Assembly (NCBI GenBank): GCA_035503615.1
Contig: DATJTI010000071.1
Location: 53,912 to 117,911 of the forward strand
Origin: AP-15 sp035503615
GTDB lineage: Bacteria; Pseudomonadota; Alphaproteobacteria; ATCC43930; CGMCC-115725
Length of the DNA stretch: 64,000 nucleotides
Direction of reading: 5' to 3'
Under the pieces are notes generated by a model. That model saw only the letters and a list, made by a program, of their open reading frames with translations. It was not told the DNA's origin and made no database searches. Positions 41,126-50,210 of this stretch are shown one piece after another. The position numbers were made by a program, and so were the translations under genes. How positions within the stretch are numbered: the first letter of the stretch is position 1; every line of letters starts with the position of its first letter.

Positions 41126-42235
41126 ATGGCGGACAAAATTCGGCTGGGGCTGATCGGCGCCAGCGTCACCGGCACCTGGTCGTCGCGGGCGCATCTGCCG
41201 GCGTTGCAAGCCAGCACCGAAATCGAGCTGACCGCGGTCTGCACGACCCGTGCCGACAGCGCCGAGGCGGCACGCCGGGCCTGGGGCGCGCGCCTCGCCT
41301 TTGATGACTGGCGCCGGATGGTCGCCTCGCCGGAGATCGACGCGGTCGCAATCGTCGTCCGCGTGCCGTCGCATTACGCCCCGACCAAGGCGGCGCTCGA
41401 AGCCGGCAAGCACGTTTATTGCGAATGGCCGCTCGGGCGGACCACGGCGGAGGCCGTGGAGCTCGCGGAACTCGCCGAAGCCAGGCACCTCGTCACCGCG
41501 GTCGGATTGCAGGCCCGCGTCAACCCCGCGGTCATGCACATGAAGGAACTGGTGGCGGGCGGTTATGTGGGCGAGGTCATGGCGGTCCATGTCAGCCTGA
41601 TGCGCGACGGCGTGCTATCGCGGCCGTCGCACCGGACCTGGCAGCGCGACGCCGAGCTCGGCGCTAACACGCTGACCATCGCCAACGGCCATACCGTCGA
41701 TGCGATGCGCTTTGTCACCGGCGATTTCGCCCGGCTCTCGGCGGTGGTCGCGACCGAGGCCAGGCAGTGGCTCGACACCGGCACCAACATCTGGCTTGAC
41801 GTGACCTCGCCCGACAACGTCCTGATCAGTGGAAGGCTGGCAAACGGTGCCGTCGCCTCGGTCCATATCGGCGCCATTCCCTACGCCGGCAGCGGCTATC
41901 GCATGGAGATCTACGGCCACGACGGGACGCTTGCGATTGCCGGCAAAGACTCGCCGCAATTGAGCGCGGTCTCGCTGCACGGGGCGCAGCGTGGCAACAC
42001 GCTCGCCCCGATCCCGGTACCGCCGCATCTGACGGTTGCGGCTTCCGGCACGCCGCCGGGCGAGGCCGCGAATGTCGGCCAGATGTATACGCTGTTCGCG
42101 CACGAGATCCGGGACCGGGCGAGCGGCGACATGCCCGGCCGGCCGCCGGGCTTTGCCACCGCGGTCGCGCTGCACCGCCTCGTCGACAATATCAAGGAGG
42201 CTTCGGACACCGGTCGCGAGGTCGGCTCCGGCTGA
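41126..42235 (+). CDS. Gfo/Idh/MocA family oxidoreductase
   Basis: A 369-residue NAD(P)-dependent dehydrogenase. The Rossmann domain is LGLIGASVTGTWSSRAHLPA (about residues 6-25), then ELTAVCTTRADSAEAARRAW. The EKP-like site reads AGKHVYCEWPLGRTTAEAVE here, with Trp-Pro-Leu in place of the catalytic Lys-Pro. This occurs in some branches (also seen in yeast Gal80-like members) and casts doubt on catalysis. GLQARVNPAVMHMKELV and a beta-sheet C-terminal domain follow. The ATG at 41126 has GGAGGAGG 6 nt upstream. Substrate unknown, a sugar or polyol by family. Confidence 0.87.
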   Translation: MADKIRLGLIGASVTGTWSSRAHLPALQASTEIELTAVCTTRADSAEAARRAWGARLAFDDWRRMVASPEIDAVAIVVRVPSHYAPTKAALEAGKHVYCEWPLGRTTAEAVELAELAEARHLVTAVGLQARVNPAVMHMKELVAGGYVGEVMAVHVSLMRDGVLSRPSHRTWQRDAELGANTLTIANGHTVDAMRFVTGDFARLSAVVATEARQWLDTGTNIWLDVTSPDNVLISGRLANGAVASVHIGAIPYAGSGYRMEIYGHDGTLAIAGKDSPQLSAVSLHGAQRGNTLAPIPVPPHLTVAASGTPPGEAANVGQMYTLFAHEIRDRASGDMPGRPPGFATAVALHRLVDNIKEASDTGREVGSG

Positions 42236-42308
42236 ACGCCGGCGCCGGCGCGGCCGTCGCGTCGAGCCCCTTGTCTCGGCGAACCGGGCGTTGCACGCTC
42301 CGGGTGTC

Positions 42309-43544
42309 ATGGCGAACGAGACTGTCACCGTAGTCGCAGCGCAGGCCCCGCCCGTCCGGTCGCTCTCGGGCGACGATCGCGGGCTGCCGGCCGAGGAGCG
42401 CGCCGTGCTGGAGCGGGCGCGGCGGCTGATCGCACCCCTGGCCGAGCGGGCGGCGGCGACGGCCGCGGCACGCCAGCTCCCGCCCGCAACGATCGCCGAC
42501 TACCATGCGGCCGGGATCCTGCGCATTCTGCAGCCGCGCCGGTTCGGCGGCATGCAGGGCCGGTTCAGCCTGTTCTCCCGAATTGTCGAGGAATTGACCT
42601 TCGGCTGTGCGTCATCGGCCTGGGTCTACGCGGTCCTGGCCGAGCATCAATGGATCATCGCGCAATATCCCGAGGAAGCGCAGCTCGATGTCTGGGGGCG
42701 TGACCCGCTCGCCGTCGCCTCGTCCTCGCTGGCACCGCGCGCCGCGGCGCGGCAGGTGCCGGGCGGCTGGCGATTGAGCGGGCGCTATCCGTTTTCGAGC
42801 GGCTGCGACTGGGCGCAATGGGCCATCCTCGGCGCCTTTCTCGGCGAAATGGGCGACGCGCGGACCATCGCCTACCTGTTGGCACCGCTCGCCGAGATCG
42901 AGATCGTCGATGATTGGCAGACCTTGGGCCTCGCCGGCACCGGCAGCAAATCGCTGGTGCTCGACGAGGTGTTTGTGCCCGAGCACCGGGTCGTCATGGT
43001 CGCCGATTTGTTCGCCGGCACACCGCCGGGCGCGCTCGTGCATCCCGATTATCCGGTTTTGCGCGCGCCACGCGGCTATCTCGTGTCCTATTCGCTGCCG
43101 CCGGTCGCAATCGCACTCGGCCGCCGTGCGCTCGACATCGCCTGCCGGTCGTTCGCCGGGCGGCTGTCGCGCGGCGTAAGGCGACTCGCCGATTCGGAAT
43201 TCGTGCAGCTGACGCTCGGCGAGGCCGCCGCAGCGATCGACGCCGCGACCTTGCTGCTGCATACCGGGCGTGAGACCAGCACCGCCGAGGTCTCGTCCGG
43301 CCGCAGGATTACCGAGGCCGAGGCATTGCGGGCGCGCCGCGACATGGTCTTTGCGCAACACCAGGTGGGCTCGGCGATCGACAAACTGTGCGAGTTGGAT
43401 GGTGCCCGTTCGGTCTACGACAGCGATGAACTCGGCACGATCCGCCGCGATGTGATGACCGTCTTGACCCACACCGCCGCGAGCCGGGTGGCGGCAATGA
43501 TCCCTTACGGCCATATGCTGCTCCGCAGCGCGGCGGCCGGCTGA
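42309..43544 (+). CDS. Acyl-CoA dehydrogenase-fold flavin hydroxylase (HsaA-like)
   Basis: A 411-residue protein with the acyl-CoA dehydrogenase fold. It has the HsaA/HpaB-type signature of two-component FMNH2- or FADH2-dependent hydroxylases: FGGMQGRFSLFSRIVEELTF, GCASSAWVYAVLAEHQWIIA, GGWRLSGRYPFSSGCDWAQW and GTGSKSLVLDEVFVPEHRV. The C-terminal domain carries DMVFAQHQVGSAIDKLCELD. The catalytic Glu of true acyl-CoA dehydrogenases is not evident. It would need a flavin reductase, not seen here. The ATG at 42309 is used. It follows the Gfo/Idh/MocA gene by 73 nt on the same strand. Confidence 0.82.
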   Translation: MANETVTVVAAQAPPVRSLSGDDRGLPAEERAVLERARRLIAPLAERAAATAAARQLPPATIADYHAAGILRILQPRRFGGMQGRFSLFSRIVEELTFGCASSAWVYAVLAEHQWIIAQYPEEAQLDVWGRDPLAVASSSLAPRAAARQVPGGWRLSGRYPFSSGCDWAQWAILGAFLGEMGDARTIAYLLAPLAEIEIVDDWQTLGLAGTGSKSLVLDEVFVPEHRVVMVADLFAGTPPGALVHPDYPVLRAPRGYLVSYSLPPVAIALGRRALDIACRSFAGRLSRGVRRLADSEFVQLTLGEAAAAIDAATLLLHTGRETSTAEVSSGRRITEAEALRARRDMVFAQHQVGSAIDKLCELDGARSVYDSDELGTIRRDVMTVLTHTAASRVAAMIPYGHMLLRSAAAG

Positions 43545-43737
43545 GTCGGACCTAAAAAAGGGCTCCGGCCTCGGACCAGCATCCTCTGGGATAGGGCGCG
43601 CGATGTCGCCGGCGCGCCCCGGCGCCGGTTCGGCATCCCGGGTCCCGCGACCTCGCTGCAGGCGGGCGAGCGTAGCGTGGCGCCGTCGATTGTGCCAGAA
43701 TCGGCGGGTCAGGATCGAGAAATCGAGGATCGCCGAG

Positions 43738-45729
43738 TTGCTTGTAGAGATCGGCCACTTCGCACTGGTGCTGGCGCTTCTGGTCGCGGCGGTGCAGGGG
43801 ATCGTGCCTCTCATCGGGGCGCAGGCCGGCAGCCGCCCGCTGATGGAGGTGGCGCGGCCGGCGGCACTCTTACAATTCGGCCTGATTGCGTTCTCGTTTG
43901 CGATCTTTATTCACGCGCACATCGTTTCCGATTTCTCGGTGCTCAACGTCTTCGAGAATTCGAGCCTCGAAAAGCCGATGCTCTACAAGGTGACCGGGGC
44001 GTGGGGCAGCCACGAAGGCTCGATGATGCTGTGGGTGTTCATGCTCTCGCTGTTCGGCGGGCTGGTGGCGCTGTTCGGCCGCACGCTGCCGGCGAGCCTG
44101 CGGGCGCGGACGCTGGCGGTCCAGGGGCTGCTCGGCCTCGGCACGCTCGCTTTCATCCTCGGCACCTCCGACCCGTTCACCCGGCTGTTTCCGGTGCCGG
44201 CCGACGGCCGCGGCCTCAACCCGCTGCTGCAGGATCCGGGTCTCGCCTTTCACCCGCCCTGCCTCTATTTCGGCTATGTCGGTTTCTCGATCTGTTATTC
44301 GTTCGCGATCGCGGCACTGCTCGAAGGCCGGGTCGGCGCCGCCTGGGCGCGCTGGGTGCGGCCTTGGGCGTTGACCGCGTGGTGCGGACTGACGCTCGGC
44401 GTCGCGATGGGTAGCTGGTGGGCCTATTACGTGCTCGGCTGGGGCGGCTGGTGGGCCTGGGACCCAGTCGAGAATGCTTCGTTCATGCCGTGGCTGCTGG
44501 GCACCGCGCTCCTCCATTCGGCGGCGGTCGTCGAAAAGCGCGAGACCCTGCAGCGCTGGACCGTGTTGCTCGCGATCCTGACCTTCGGGATGAGCCTGAT
44601 CGGCACCTTCCTGGTGCGCTCCGGGATCCTGACCTCGGTCCATTCCTTCGCCCTCGACCCGTCGCGCGGCGTCTTCATCCTGGTGCTGGTCGCGATCGTG
44701 ATCGGCTCCGGCCTCGTCCTCTACGCGCTGCGTGCGCCCGGGCTCGAAACCGGCAGCCCGTTCGCCCCGGTCAGCCGCGAAGGCGCGCTGGTGCTGAACA
44801 ACCTGCTGCTCTCGGCCGGCATGGCGACGGTCTTTCTCGGCACCTTCTACCCGCTGTTTGCCGAGGTGTGGAGCGGGGTCAAGCTCTCGGTCGGCCCGCC
44901 CTATTTCGACCGGACCTTTGTGCCGATCGTCGCTCCCGGGATCGTCGCGATGGTGATCGGTCCGGTGCTGGCGTGGCGACGGGGCAATCTGCGCGCGGCG
45001 TTGCGCCGCCTTTTCCCGGCCTTGCTCGGCGCCATCCTCGCCCCGCTCGTCGTGCTGTCGTTCAATCGCGGCGCCTCGCCGGCGGCGCTGGCCGGGATCG
45101 GGCTCGCCAGCTGGGCAATGCTCGGCGTCATCGCCGATCTCGCCGATCGCGGCGGGCTCGGCAAATTGCCGGTGAGCACGGTACTGCGCCGGCTGCGGCA
45201 TCTGCCGCGCGGCACCTGGGGCTATGCGCTCGCCCATTTCGGCGTCGGCGTGCTGATCGCCGGGATTGTCGTGTCGACCGCGTGGCGCAGCGAGCGGATC
45301 GCCACGGTGCATTCCGGCAGCGAGCTCAGCATTGCCGGCCGCACCTTGCATTTTGTCGGCGTCACCGCCGGCAATGTCGAAAACTATCAGGCGCAGCGTG
45401 CCGAAATCGTGGTCGAGCGGCCGGGCGACACCTCCTTCACAGTCTATCCGGAACGCCGCTGGTACCCGCTCGCGCAGACCTGGACCTCGCATGTCTCGAT
45501 CACCACGAACGGCTTTGGCGATCTCTACCTGGCGCTCGGCGAACCTGACGGGAACGGCGGCTGGGTGCTGCGTGCCTACTACAACCCGCTGGTGCCGTGG
45601 ATCTGGTTCGGCGCGGTGCTGGCGGCGCTGGGCGGGCTTGTCTCGCTCACCGACCGGCGGGTGCGGATGCGGCTGCCCGTGCCGCGCGTGACCGCGGCAG
45701 TCGGTCCCCGGCCGGCAGAACCGGGATGA
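43738..45729 (+). CDS. ccmF: Cytochrome c heme lyase subunit CcmF
   Basis: A 663-residue polytopic membrane protein that ligates heme to apocytochrome c in the periplasm with CcmH and CcmI. It has the tryptophan-rich heme site WGGWWAWDPVENASFMPWLL and KVTGAWGSHEGSMMLWVFML. LNPLLQDPGLAFHPPCLYFG carries a conserved His, VRSGILTSVHSFALDP follows, and there is a large periplasmic loop before the last helix. TTG at 43738 is taken as start, with GAGG 9 nt upstream and a length typical of CcmF. The frame is open further upstream to 43603 but that part has no family resemblance. The stop overlaps ccmH as ATGA. Confidence 0.93.
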   Translation: MLVEIGHFALVLALLVAAVQGIVPLIGAQAGSRPLMEVARPAALLQFGLIAFSFAIFIHAHIVSDFSVLNVFENSSLEKPMLYKVTGAWGSHEGSMMLWVFMLSLFGGLVALFGRTLPASLRARTLAVQGLLGLGTLAFILGTSDPFTRLFPVPADGRGLNPLLQDPGLAFHPPCLYFGYVGFSICYSFAIAALLEGRVGAAWARWVRPWALTAWCGLTLGVAMGSWWAYYVLGWGGWWAWDPVENASFMPWLLGTALLHSAAVVEKRETLQRWTVLLAILTFGMSLIGTFLVRSGILTSVHSFALDPSRGVFILVLVAIVIGSGLVLYALRAPGLETGSPFAPVSREGALVLNNLLLSAGMATVFLGTFYPLFAEVWSGVKLSVGPPYFDRTFVPIVAPGIVAMVIGPVLAWRRGNLRAALRRLFPALLGAILAPLVVLSFNRGASPAALAGIGLASWAMLGVIADLADRGGLGKLPVSTVLRRLRHLPRGTWGYALAHFGVGVLIAGIVVSTAWRSERIATVHSGSELSIAGRTLHFVGVTAGNVENYQAQRAEIVVERPGDTSFTVYPERRWYPLAQTWTSHVSITTNGFGDLYLALGEPDGNGGWVLRAYYNPLVPWIWFGAVLAALGGLVSLTDRRVRMRLPVPRVTAAVGPRPAEPG

Positions 45730-46208
45730 GCCGCCTGTCGATTGCGGCCGGGCTGCTGCTGGCCGGGCTGCTGCTGGCCGGGCTCGGGGTACCGGCGGCG
45801 CATGCGCTCGAACCCTCCGAGCGGCTCGCCAACCCGGTGCTCGAGGCGCGTGCCGAAGCGATCGGCAGCGAATTGCGCTGCATGGTTTGTCAGAACGAAT
45901 CGATCGAGCAGTCGGATGCCGGCCTGGCCCATGATTTGCGCCTCCTGGTACGTCGGCTCTTGGTCAAGGGCGACACCAATCAGCAGGTCATCGATTACAT
46001 CGTCGCCCGCTATGGCATCTTTGTGCTGCTCGACCCGCCGTTCGAGCGGGTCACCTGGCTGTTGTGGCTGGCGCCGCCGCTGATCCTGGCGGGTGCCGGC
46101 ATGATGGTTCTGCTGCGCGCGCGGCAGCGGCGGCCCGACCCGGTCGTTGCCGCGTTGACGCCGGACGAACGGGCCCGCGCCGCGGCGCTGCTCGGCGAGG
46201 AGGCATGA
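45726..46208 (+). CDS. ccmH: Cytochrome c maturation protein CcmH
   Basis: A 160-residue thiol oxidoreductase that keeps the apocytochrome heme-binding cysteines reduced. Signal peptide MSRLSIAAGLLLAGLLLAGL contains an exact 15-bp duplication in its hydrophobic core. The mature domain carries the signature LRCMVCQNESI at about residues 50-60 and LRLLVRRLLVKGDTNQQVID, VARYGIFVLLDPPF. A C-terminal membrane helix (LLWLAPPLILAGAGMMVLL) ends in a short tail. ATGA overlaps occur at both ends, with ccmF and ccmI. Confidence 0.94.
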   Translation: MSRLSIAAGLLLAGLLLAGLGVPAAHALEPSERLANPVLEARAEAIGSELRCMVCQNESIEQSDAGLAHDLRLLVRRLLVKGDTNQQVIDYIVARYGIFVLLDPPFERVTWLLWLAPPLILAGAGMMVLLRARQRRPDPVVAALTPDERARAAALLGEEA

Positions 46209-47392
46209 TCCTGTTCTGGGGCGCGGCCGGGCTGTTGACCGTTGCAGCGCTGGCCGTGCTGTTGTGGCCGTTGCTGCGCACCCCGCGCCCCGGCGCCGCG
46301 GTGGAGGAGCCGATCGCGACCCTTTATCGCCGCCAGCTCGCGGCGATCGATGTCGAGTTGGCGCAAGGCCGGCTGACCTCCGAGCAGGCGGCGGCGGGAC
46401 GTGCCGAGGTAACCCGCCGGCTGTTGGCGGCCACCGCAACCGGCGCTCCGGCAGAAACGGCCGAGAATGAGAGCGTCAGGGCAACTTCATGGCGAATGGG
46501 TGCGGCGGTCGGCATTGCCGCATTGCTGCCGGTGGCGGCGATCGCCGTCTACTTCGCGGTCGGCACACCCGCGGCGATCGATCCGGGTGCCATCGCCGAA
46601 GCCGCGATACCGCATGGCGAAGCCGAGCTGGCCGCCGCCGCCGCCCGGATCGAGGCGCATCTGCAGCAGGCGCCCGGCGATCTGCGAGGCTGGATCCTGC
46701 TGGCCCGGACCGATGCCTCGCTCAGCCGGTTTCCCGAGGCGCGCGCGGCTTACGCGCGGGCGATCGCGTTGGCTCCCGGCAGGATCGGACTGCATGCCGA
46801 ACTCGGCGAAGTCCTGGTGCTGGCCGCCGACGGCACGGTGACGCCGGCCGCCGCCGCCGAGTTTGCCAAGGCTCCCGACGATCCGCGCTCGCGCTATTAC
46901 GCCGCCGAAGCCGCTGCGCAACGCGGCGATGCGGCCGGGGCGCGGCAGAAATTGCAGGCGCTGCTCGCCTCTGCTCCGGCCGCGGCACCCTGGCGCCAGG
47001 CCGTCGCCGAGCGCCTCGCCGAGCTGTCGCCGAGCGCTCCGGTCTCGGCCGACGCGACACCCGGATCGACCGCGCCGGGACCGACCGCGCCGGGACCGAC
47101 TGCACAGGACATCGCTGCCGCCCGATCGCTGTCGCCCGAGCAGCGCGAAGCGATGATCCGCGGCATGGTCGAAAGCCTCGCGCAACGGCTCGAGCGCAAC
47201 CCCGGGGACAAAGCGGGATGGGCGCGCCTCGCCCATGCCTATGATGTCCTGAGAGAGCCCGGCAAGGCGGCCGCGGCCCGGGCTCGCGAGGCTGCCGCCG
47301 ATACCGGGACGGCGAGCGCTCCAGCCGTCTCGCCGGCGGCCGCGCCGATCGCCACCACCCCGACCGGGACTGCCGGCGCCGCCCCGCGCTGA
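46205..47392 (+). CDS. ccmI: Cytochrome c-type biogenesis protein CcmI
   Basis: A 395-residue apocytochrome chaperone. Two N-terminal membrane helices (about residues 3-22 and 97-117) flank a cytoplasmic loop with LYRRQLAAIDVELAQGRLTS. The periplasmic part has TPR-like helices: APGDLRGWILLARTDASLSR, FPEARAAYARAIALAPGRIG, and later ERNPGDKAGWARLAHAYDVL. A Pro/Ala/Thr linker holds a 15-bp duplication (TAPGP twice, about 47077-47100). The start overlaps the ccmH stop, and the TGA shares its last base with the hpnA ATG. Confidence 0.92.
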   Translation: MILFWGAAGLLTVAALAVLLWPLLRTPRPGAAVEEPIATLYRRQLAAIDVELAQGRLTSEQAAAGRAEVTRRLLAATATGAPAETAENESVRATSWRMGAAVGIAALLPVAAIAVYFAVGTPAAIDPGAIAEAAIPHGEAELAAAAARIEAHLQQAPGDLRGWILLARTDASLSRFPEARAAYARAIALAPGRIGLHAELGEVLVLAADGTVTPAAAAEFAKAPDDPRSRYYAAEAAAQRGDAAGARQKLQALLASAPAAAPWRQAVAERLAELSPSAPVSADATPGSTAPGPTAPGPTAQDIAAARSLSPEQREAMIRGMVESLAQRLERNPGDKAGWARLAHAYDVLREPGKAAAARAREAAADTGTASAPAVSPAAAPIATTPTGTAGAAPR

Positions 47393-48459
47393 TGCCCTGG
47401 CAGGCCCGCGGCAAGAGCGGTCCGACACCTCGCCCCACACCGCGATGGACAGCGAATGTGACGTTGCAGCCGGATTTATGCCTCGTCACCGGGGCGACCG
47501 GGTTTGTCGGGTCGGCAGTCGCGCGACTGTTGCTGCAGCAGGGACACCGGGTCCGCGCCCTGGTCCGCCCCGCCGCCGACCGGCGCAACCTCGGCGGTCT
47601 CGATCTCGACATCGCCACCGGCTCGATGGAGGACGCGGCCTCGCTGGCCGCTGCGGTCCGCGGCTGCCGTTACCTGTTCCATGTCGCCGCCGACTACCGG
47701 CTCTGGGTTCCCGATCCGGCGGCGATGTACCGTACCAATGTCGACGGCACCCGCGAGCTGATGACCGCGGCGCTCGCCGCCGGGGTCGAGCGGATCGTCC
47801 ATACCAGCAGTGTGGCCACTCTCGGGCTCATTCCCGGCGGCTCAGCCGACGAGGACACGCCGGCCCGCTTCGAGGACATGATCGGCCCGTACAAGCGCTC
47901 CAAATACCGCGCCGAGGAGGCGGTGCGCGAGTTGGTGGCGGAACGCGGCCTGCCAGCGGTTATCGTCAACCCTTCGACGCCGGTCGGCCCGCGCGACCTG
48001 AAGCCCACTCCGACCGGGCGGCTGATTGTCGAAGCGGCGCGCGGCCACATGCCGGGCTTTGTCGATACCGGGCTCAACATCGTCCATGTCGATGACGTCG
48101 CCGCCGGCCATCTCGCCGCCGCCGCAACCGGACGCATCGGCGAGCGCTATATCCTCGGTAGCGAAAACCTGACGCTGGCCGAAATCCTTGGCGAGGTGGC
48201 GCGCGTGACCGGCCGGCGCGCACCCCGCATGCAGGTTCCGCATGCCATGGCCGCGGTCGCGGCGGTGTTGGCCGAGACGGCCGCGCGGGTCAGCGGGCGC
48301 GAGCCGTTGACGACGCGAGACGGTGTTCGCATGGCCAAAAAGAAGATGTATTTTTCATCTGCGAAAGCATCGCGCGAGCTCGGCTACCGGCCGCGGCCGG
48401 CCCGCCTGGCGATCGGCGACGCGGTCGGCTGGTTCGAGGCCAACGGGTATCTGAAATGA
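47392..48459 (+). CDS. hpnA: Hopanoid-associated sugar epimerase HpnA
   Basis: A 355-residue extended-SDR protein. The NAD loop is LCLVTGATGFVGSAVARLLL, then AADYRLWVPDPAAMYRTNVD, HTSSVATLG and YKRSKYRAEEA with the Tyr-x3-Lys pair. VIVNPSTPVGPRDLKPTPTG, GFVDTGLNIVHVDDVAAGHL and YILGSENLTLAEILGEVARV are hallmark segments of HpnA. ATG 47392 overlaps the ccmI stop by 1 nt but adds about 22 atypical residues. GTG 47458 gives the usual family N-terminus. The stop overlaps hpnC as ATGA. Probably acts on the sugar moiety of the hopanoid side chain. Confidence 0.9.
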   Translation: MPWQARGKSGPTPRPTPRWTANVTLQPDLCLVTGATGFVGSAVARLLLQQGHRVRALVRPAADRRNLGGLDLDIATGSMEDAASLAAAVRGCRYLFHVAADYRLWVPDPAAMYRTNVDGTRELMTAALAAGVERIVHTSSVATLGLIPGGSADEDTPARFEDMIGPYKRSKYRAEEAVRELVAERGLPAVIVNPSTPVGPRDLKPTPTGRLIVEAARGHMPGFVDTGLNIVHVDDVAAGHLAAAATGRIGERYILGSENLTLAEILGEVARVTGRRAPRMQVPHAMAAVAAVLAETAARVSGREPLTTRDGVRMAKKKMYFSSAKASRELGYRPRPARLAIGDAVGWFEANGYLK

Positions 48460-49325
48460 TGGCAGCGGCGGCAGCTTCGGCCGGGCAAGACCGCGATACC
48501 GTCGAAACGCCGTCGGGCAAAGGGCGCGGCGACGAGAACTTCCCGGTCGGCTCGTGGCTGATCCGGCCGAGCCTGCGCGCGCATGTGCACGCCTTTTATC
48601 GCTTTGCCCGCAATGCCGACGACATCGCCGACAACCCGGTGCTCGGTGTCGGCGAAAAGCTCCGCCGGCTCGACCGCATGGCCGCGGTGCTCGACGGTGC
48701 CGCGGGTGAGGATGCGCCGACGGCGGCGGCGATGCGCGCGAGCCTTGCCGCGACCGGGACCACAGCCCAGCACTGCCACGACGTGCTGCGGGCGTTCCGC
48801 CAGGATGCGGAGAAGCGGCGCTATCGCGATTGGGACGAGCTGATCGACTATTGCCGCTATTCGGCAGCGCCGGTCGGCCGGCAGCTGCTCGATCTGCACG
48901 GCGAAAGCCGCGACACCTGGATGGCCTCGGACGCGCTGTGCGCGGCCCTGCAAGTGCTCAACCATCTGCAGGATTGCGCCGAGGATTATCGCCGCCTCGA
49001 CCGGGTCTACCTGCCGCAGGACGAGCTTGCCGCCGCCGCGATCGGTGTCGACGCGCTTGCCGCACCGGTGTCGAGCCCGGCATTGCGCCGCGTCCTCGAT
49101 CGGCTGCTCGACCGCACCGCGGAGCTGGTTGCCACGGCGCGCGGGCTCGCCGGGCAGGTCGCCGCACCGGGTCTGCGCTGCGAATGCGCGGTGATCACCG
49201 CACTCTCGGCCCGCCTGCTGCGCCGGCTGCGCCATGGCGACCCGCTGGCGGCGCGGGTCGGGCTCGCCAAACGGGATTTTCTCGCCGCCTTTGTCGGCGG
49301 TCTGCCACGGGCGATGCGGCGGTGA
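48456..49325 (+). CDS. hpnC: Hydroxysqualene synthase HpnC
   Basis: A 289-residue trans-isoprenyl diphosphate synthase-fold enzyme. HpnC converts presqualene diphosphate to hydroxysqualene. GRGDENFPVGSWLIRPSLRA then FYRFARNADDIADNP (first aspartate motif at about residues 53-58) and YCRYSAAPVGRQLLDLHGES are diagnostic. LQVLNHLQDCAEDYRRLDRV supplies the second Asp-rich motif. It is coupled by 4-nt overlaps to hpnA and hpnD. Cytoplasmic, membrane-associated by substrate. Confidence 0.93.
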   Translation: MMAAAAASAGQDRDTVETPSGKGRGDENFPVGSWLIRPSLRAHVHAFYRFARNADDIADNPVLGVGEKLRRLDRMAAVLDGAAGEDAPTAAAMRASLAATGTTAQHCHDVLRAFRQDAEKRRYRDWDELIDYCRYSAAPVGRQLLDLHGESRDTWMASDALCAALQVLNHLQDCAEDYRRLDRVYLPQDELAAAAIGVDALAAPVSSPALRRVLDRLLDRTAELVATARGLAGQVAAPGLRCECAVITALSARLLRRLRHGDPLAARVGLAKRDFLAAFVGGLPRAMRR

Positions 49326-50200
49326 GCGAGGCCGCGGTCGGCCGCGTCGCCGAGCAGCCCAACGCGGCAACGCTGCGCCGGACCATCCGCGACCGGGTCG
49401 CGGCGGCCGGAACCTCGTTCTACTGGGCGATGCGGCTGCTGCCGCGGCCGCGCCGCCATGGCATGTACGCGGTCTACGCCTGGTGCCGCGAGGTTGACGA
49501 TATCGCCGATGGCGATTGGCCCGTCGCGCAAAAACTGAAGGCGCTTGCCGCCTGGCGCGAAGAGATCGATGCGCTCTATGCCGGGCGCCCGCGCCACCTC
49601 GTCGCCCGCGCCTTGCTGGAACCGGTCCGGCACTACGCCTTGCGCCGGGAGGATTTCCTGGCGGTCGTGGCCGGCATGGAGATGGACGCGCAGGAGGATA
49701 TTCGCGCCCCTGACCTCGCAACGCTCGACCTCTATTGTTCGCGGGTCGCAAGCGCCGTCGGCCACCTCTCGGTTCACGTGTTTGGCGATCCGAGCGCCGC
49801 CGCCCATCGCGTCGCCGAGGCGCTTGGCCGGGCATTGCAGCTGACCAACATCCTGCGCGATCTCGACGAGGATGCCCGCCGCGGCCGGCTCTACCTGCCG
49901 CGTGAACTGCTCGAACGCCACGGGATCGGCGATCGCGAGCCGCTGGCGGTACTGCGCCACCCGGCGTTGCCGGCCGTCTGCCGCGAACTCGCAGCGATCG
50001 CTACCCGGCATTTCGCGGATAGTGCCGATGCGATGCGGCAATGCCGGCGGCGGGCGATGCGGCCGGCCGCGGTCATGGCGGCCATCTATCGCGCGACCTT
50101 GAGCGAGCTGCTGCGCCGCGAATGGCGCGACCCGGCGGCCCGCATCAGCCTGTCGAAATGGCGGAAGCTCTGGCTGGTGCTGCGCCACGGCCTGATATGA
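49322..50200 (+). CDS. hpnD: Presqualene diphosphate synthase HpnD
   Basis: A 292-residue squalene/phytoene synthase-family enzyme that condenses two farnesyl diphosphates to presqualene diphosphate. AAGTSFYWAMRLLPRPRRHG, MYAVYAWCREVDDIADGDWP (first Asp motif), GMEMDAQEDIRAPDLATLDL, YCSRVASAVGHLSVHVFG and LTNILRDLDEDARRGRLYLP (second Asp motif) are all present. GTG at 49322 overlaps the hpnC stop. hpnE follows after 10 nt. Confidence 0.94.
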   Translation: MSEAAVGRVAEQPNAATLRRTIRDRVAAAGTSFYWAMRLLPRPRRHGMYAVYAWCREVDDIADGDWPVAQKLKALAAWREEIDALYAGRPRHLVARALLEPVRHYALRREDFLAVVAGMEMDAQEDIRAPDLATLDLYCSRVASAVGHLSVHVFGDPSAAAHRVAEALGRALQLTNILRDLDEDARRGRLYLPRELLERHGIGDREPLAVLRHPALPAVCRELAAIATRHFADSADAMRQCRRRAMRPAAVMAAIYRATLSELLRREWRDPAARISLSKWRKLWLVLRHGLI

Positions 50201-50210
50201 GCGGCCCGAG

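Noticed and set aside
43870..45492. A 540-codon minus-strand frame
   Set aside because: Antisense to ccmF, whose heme motif is unmistakable.
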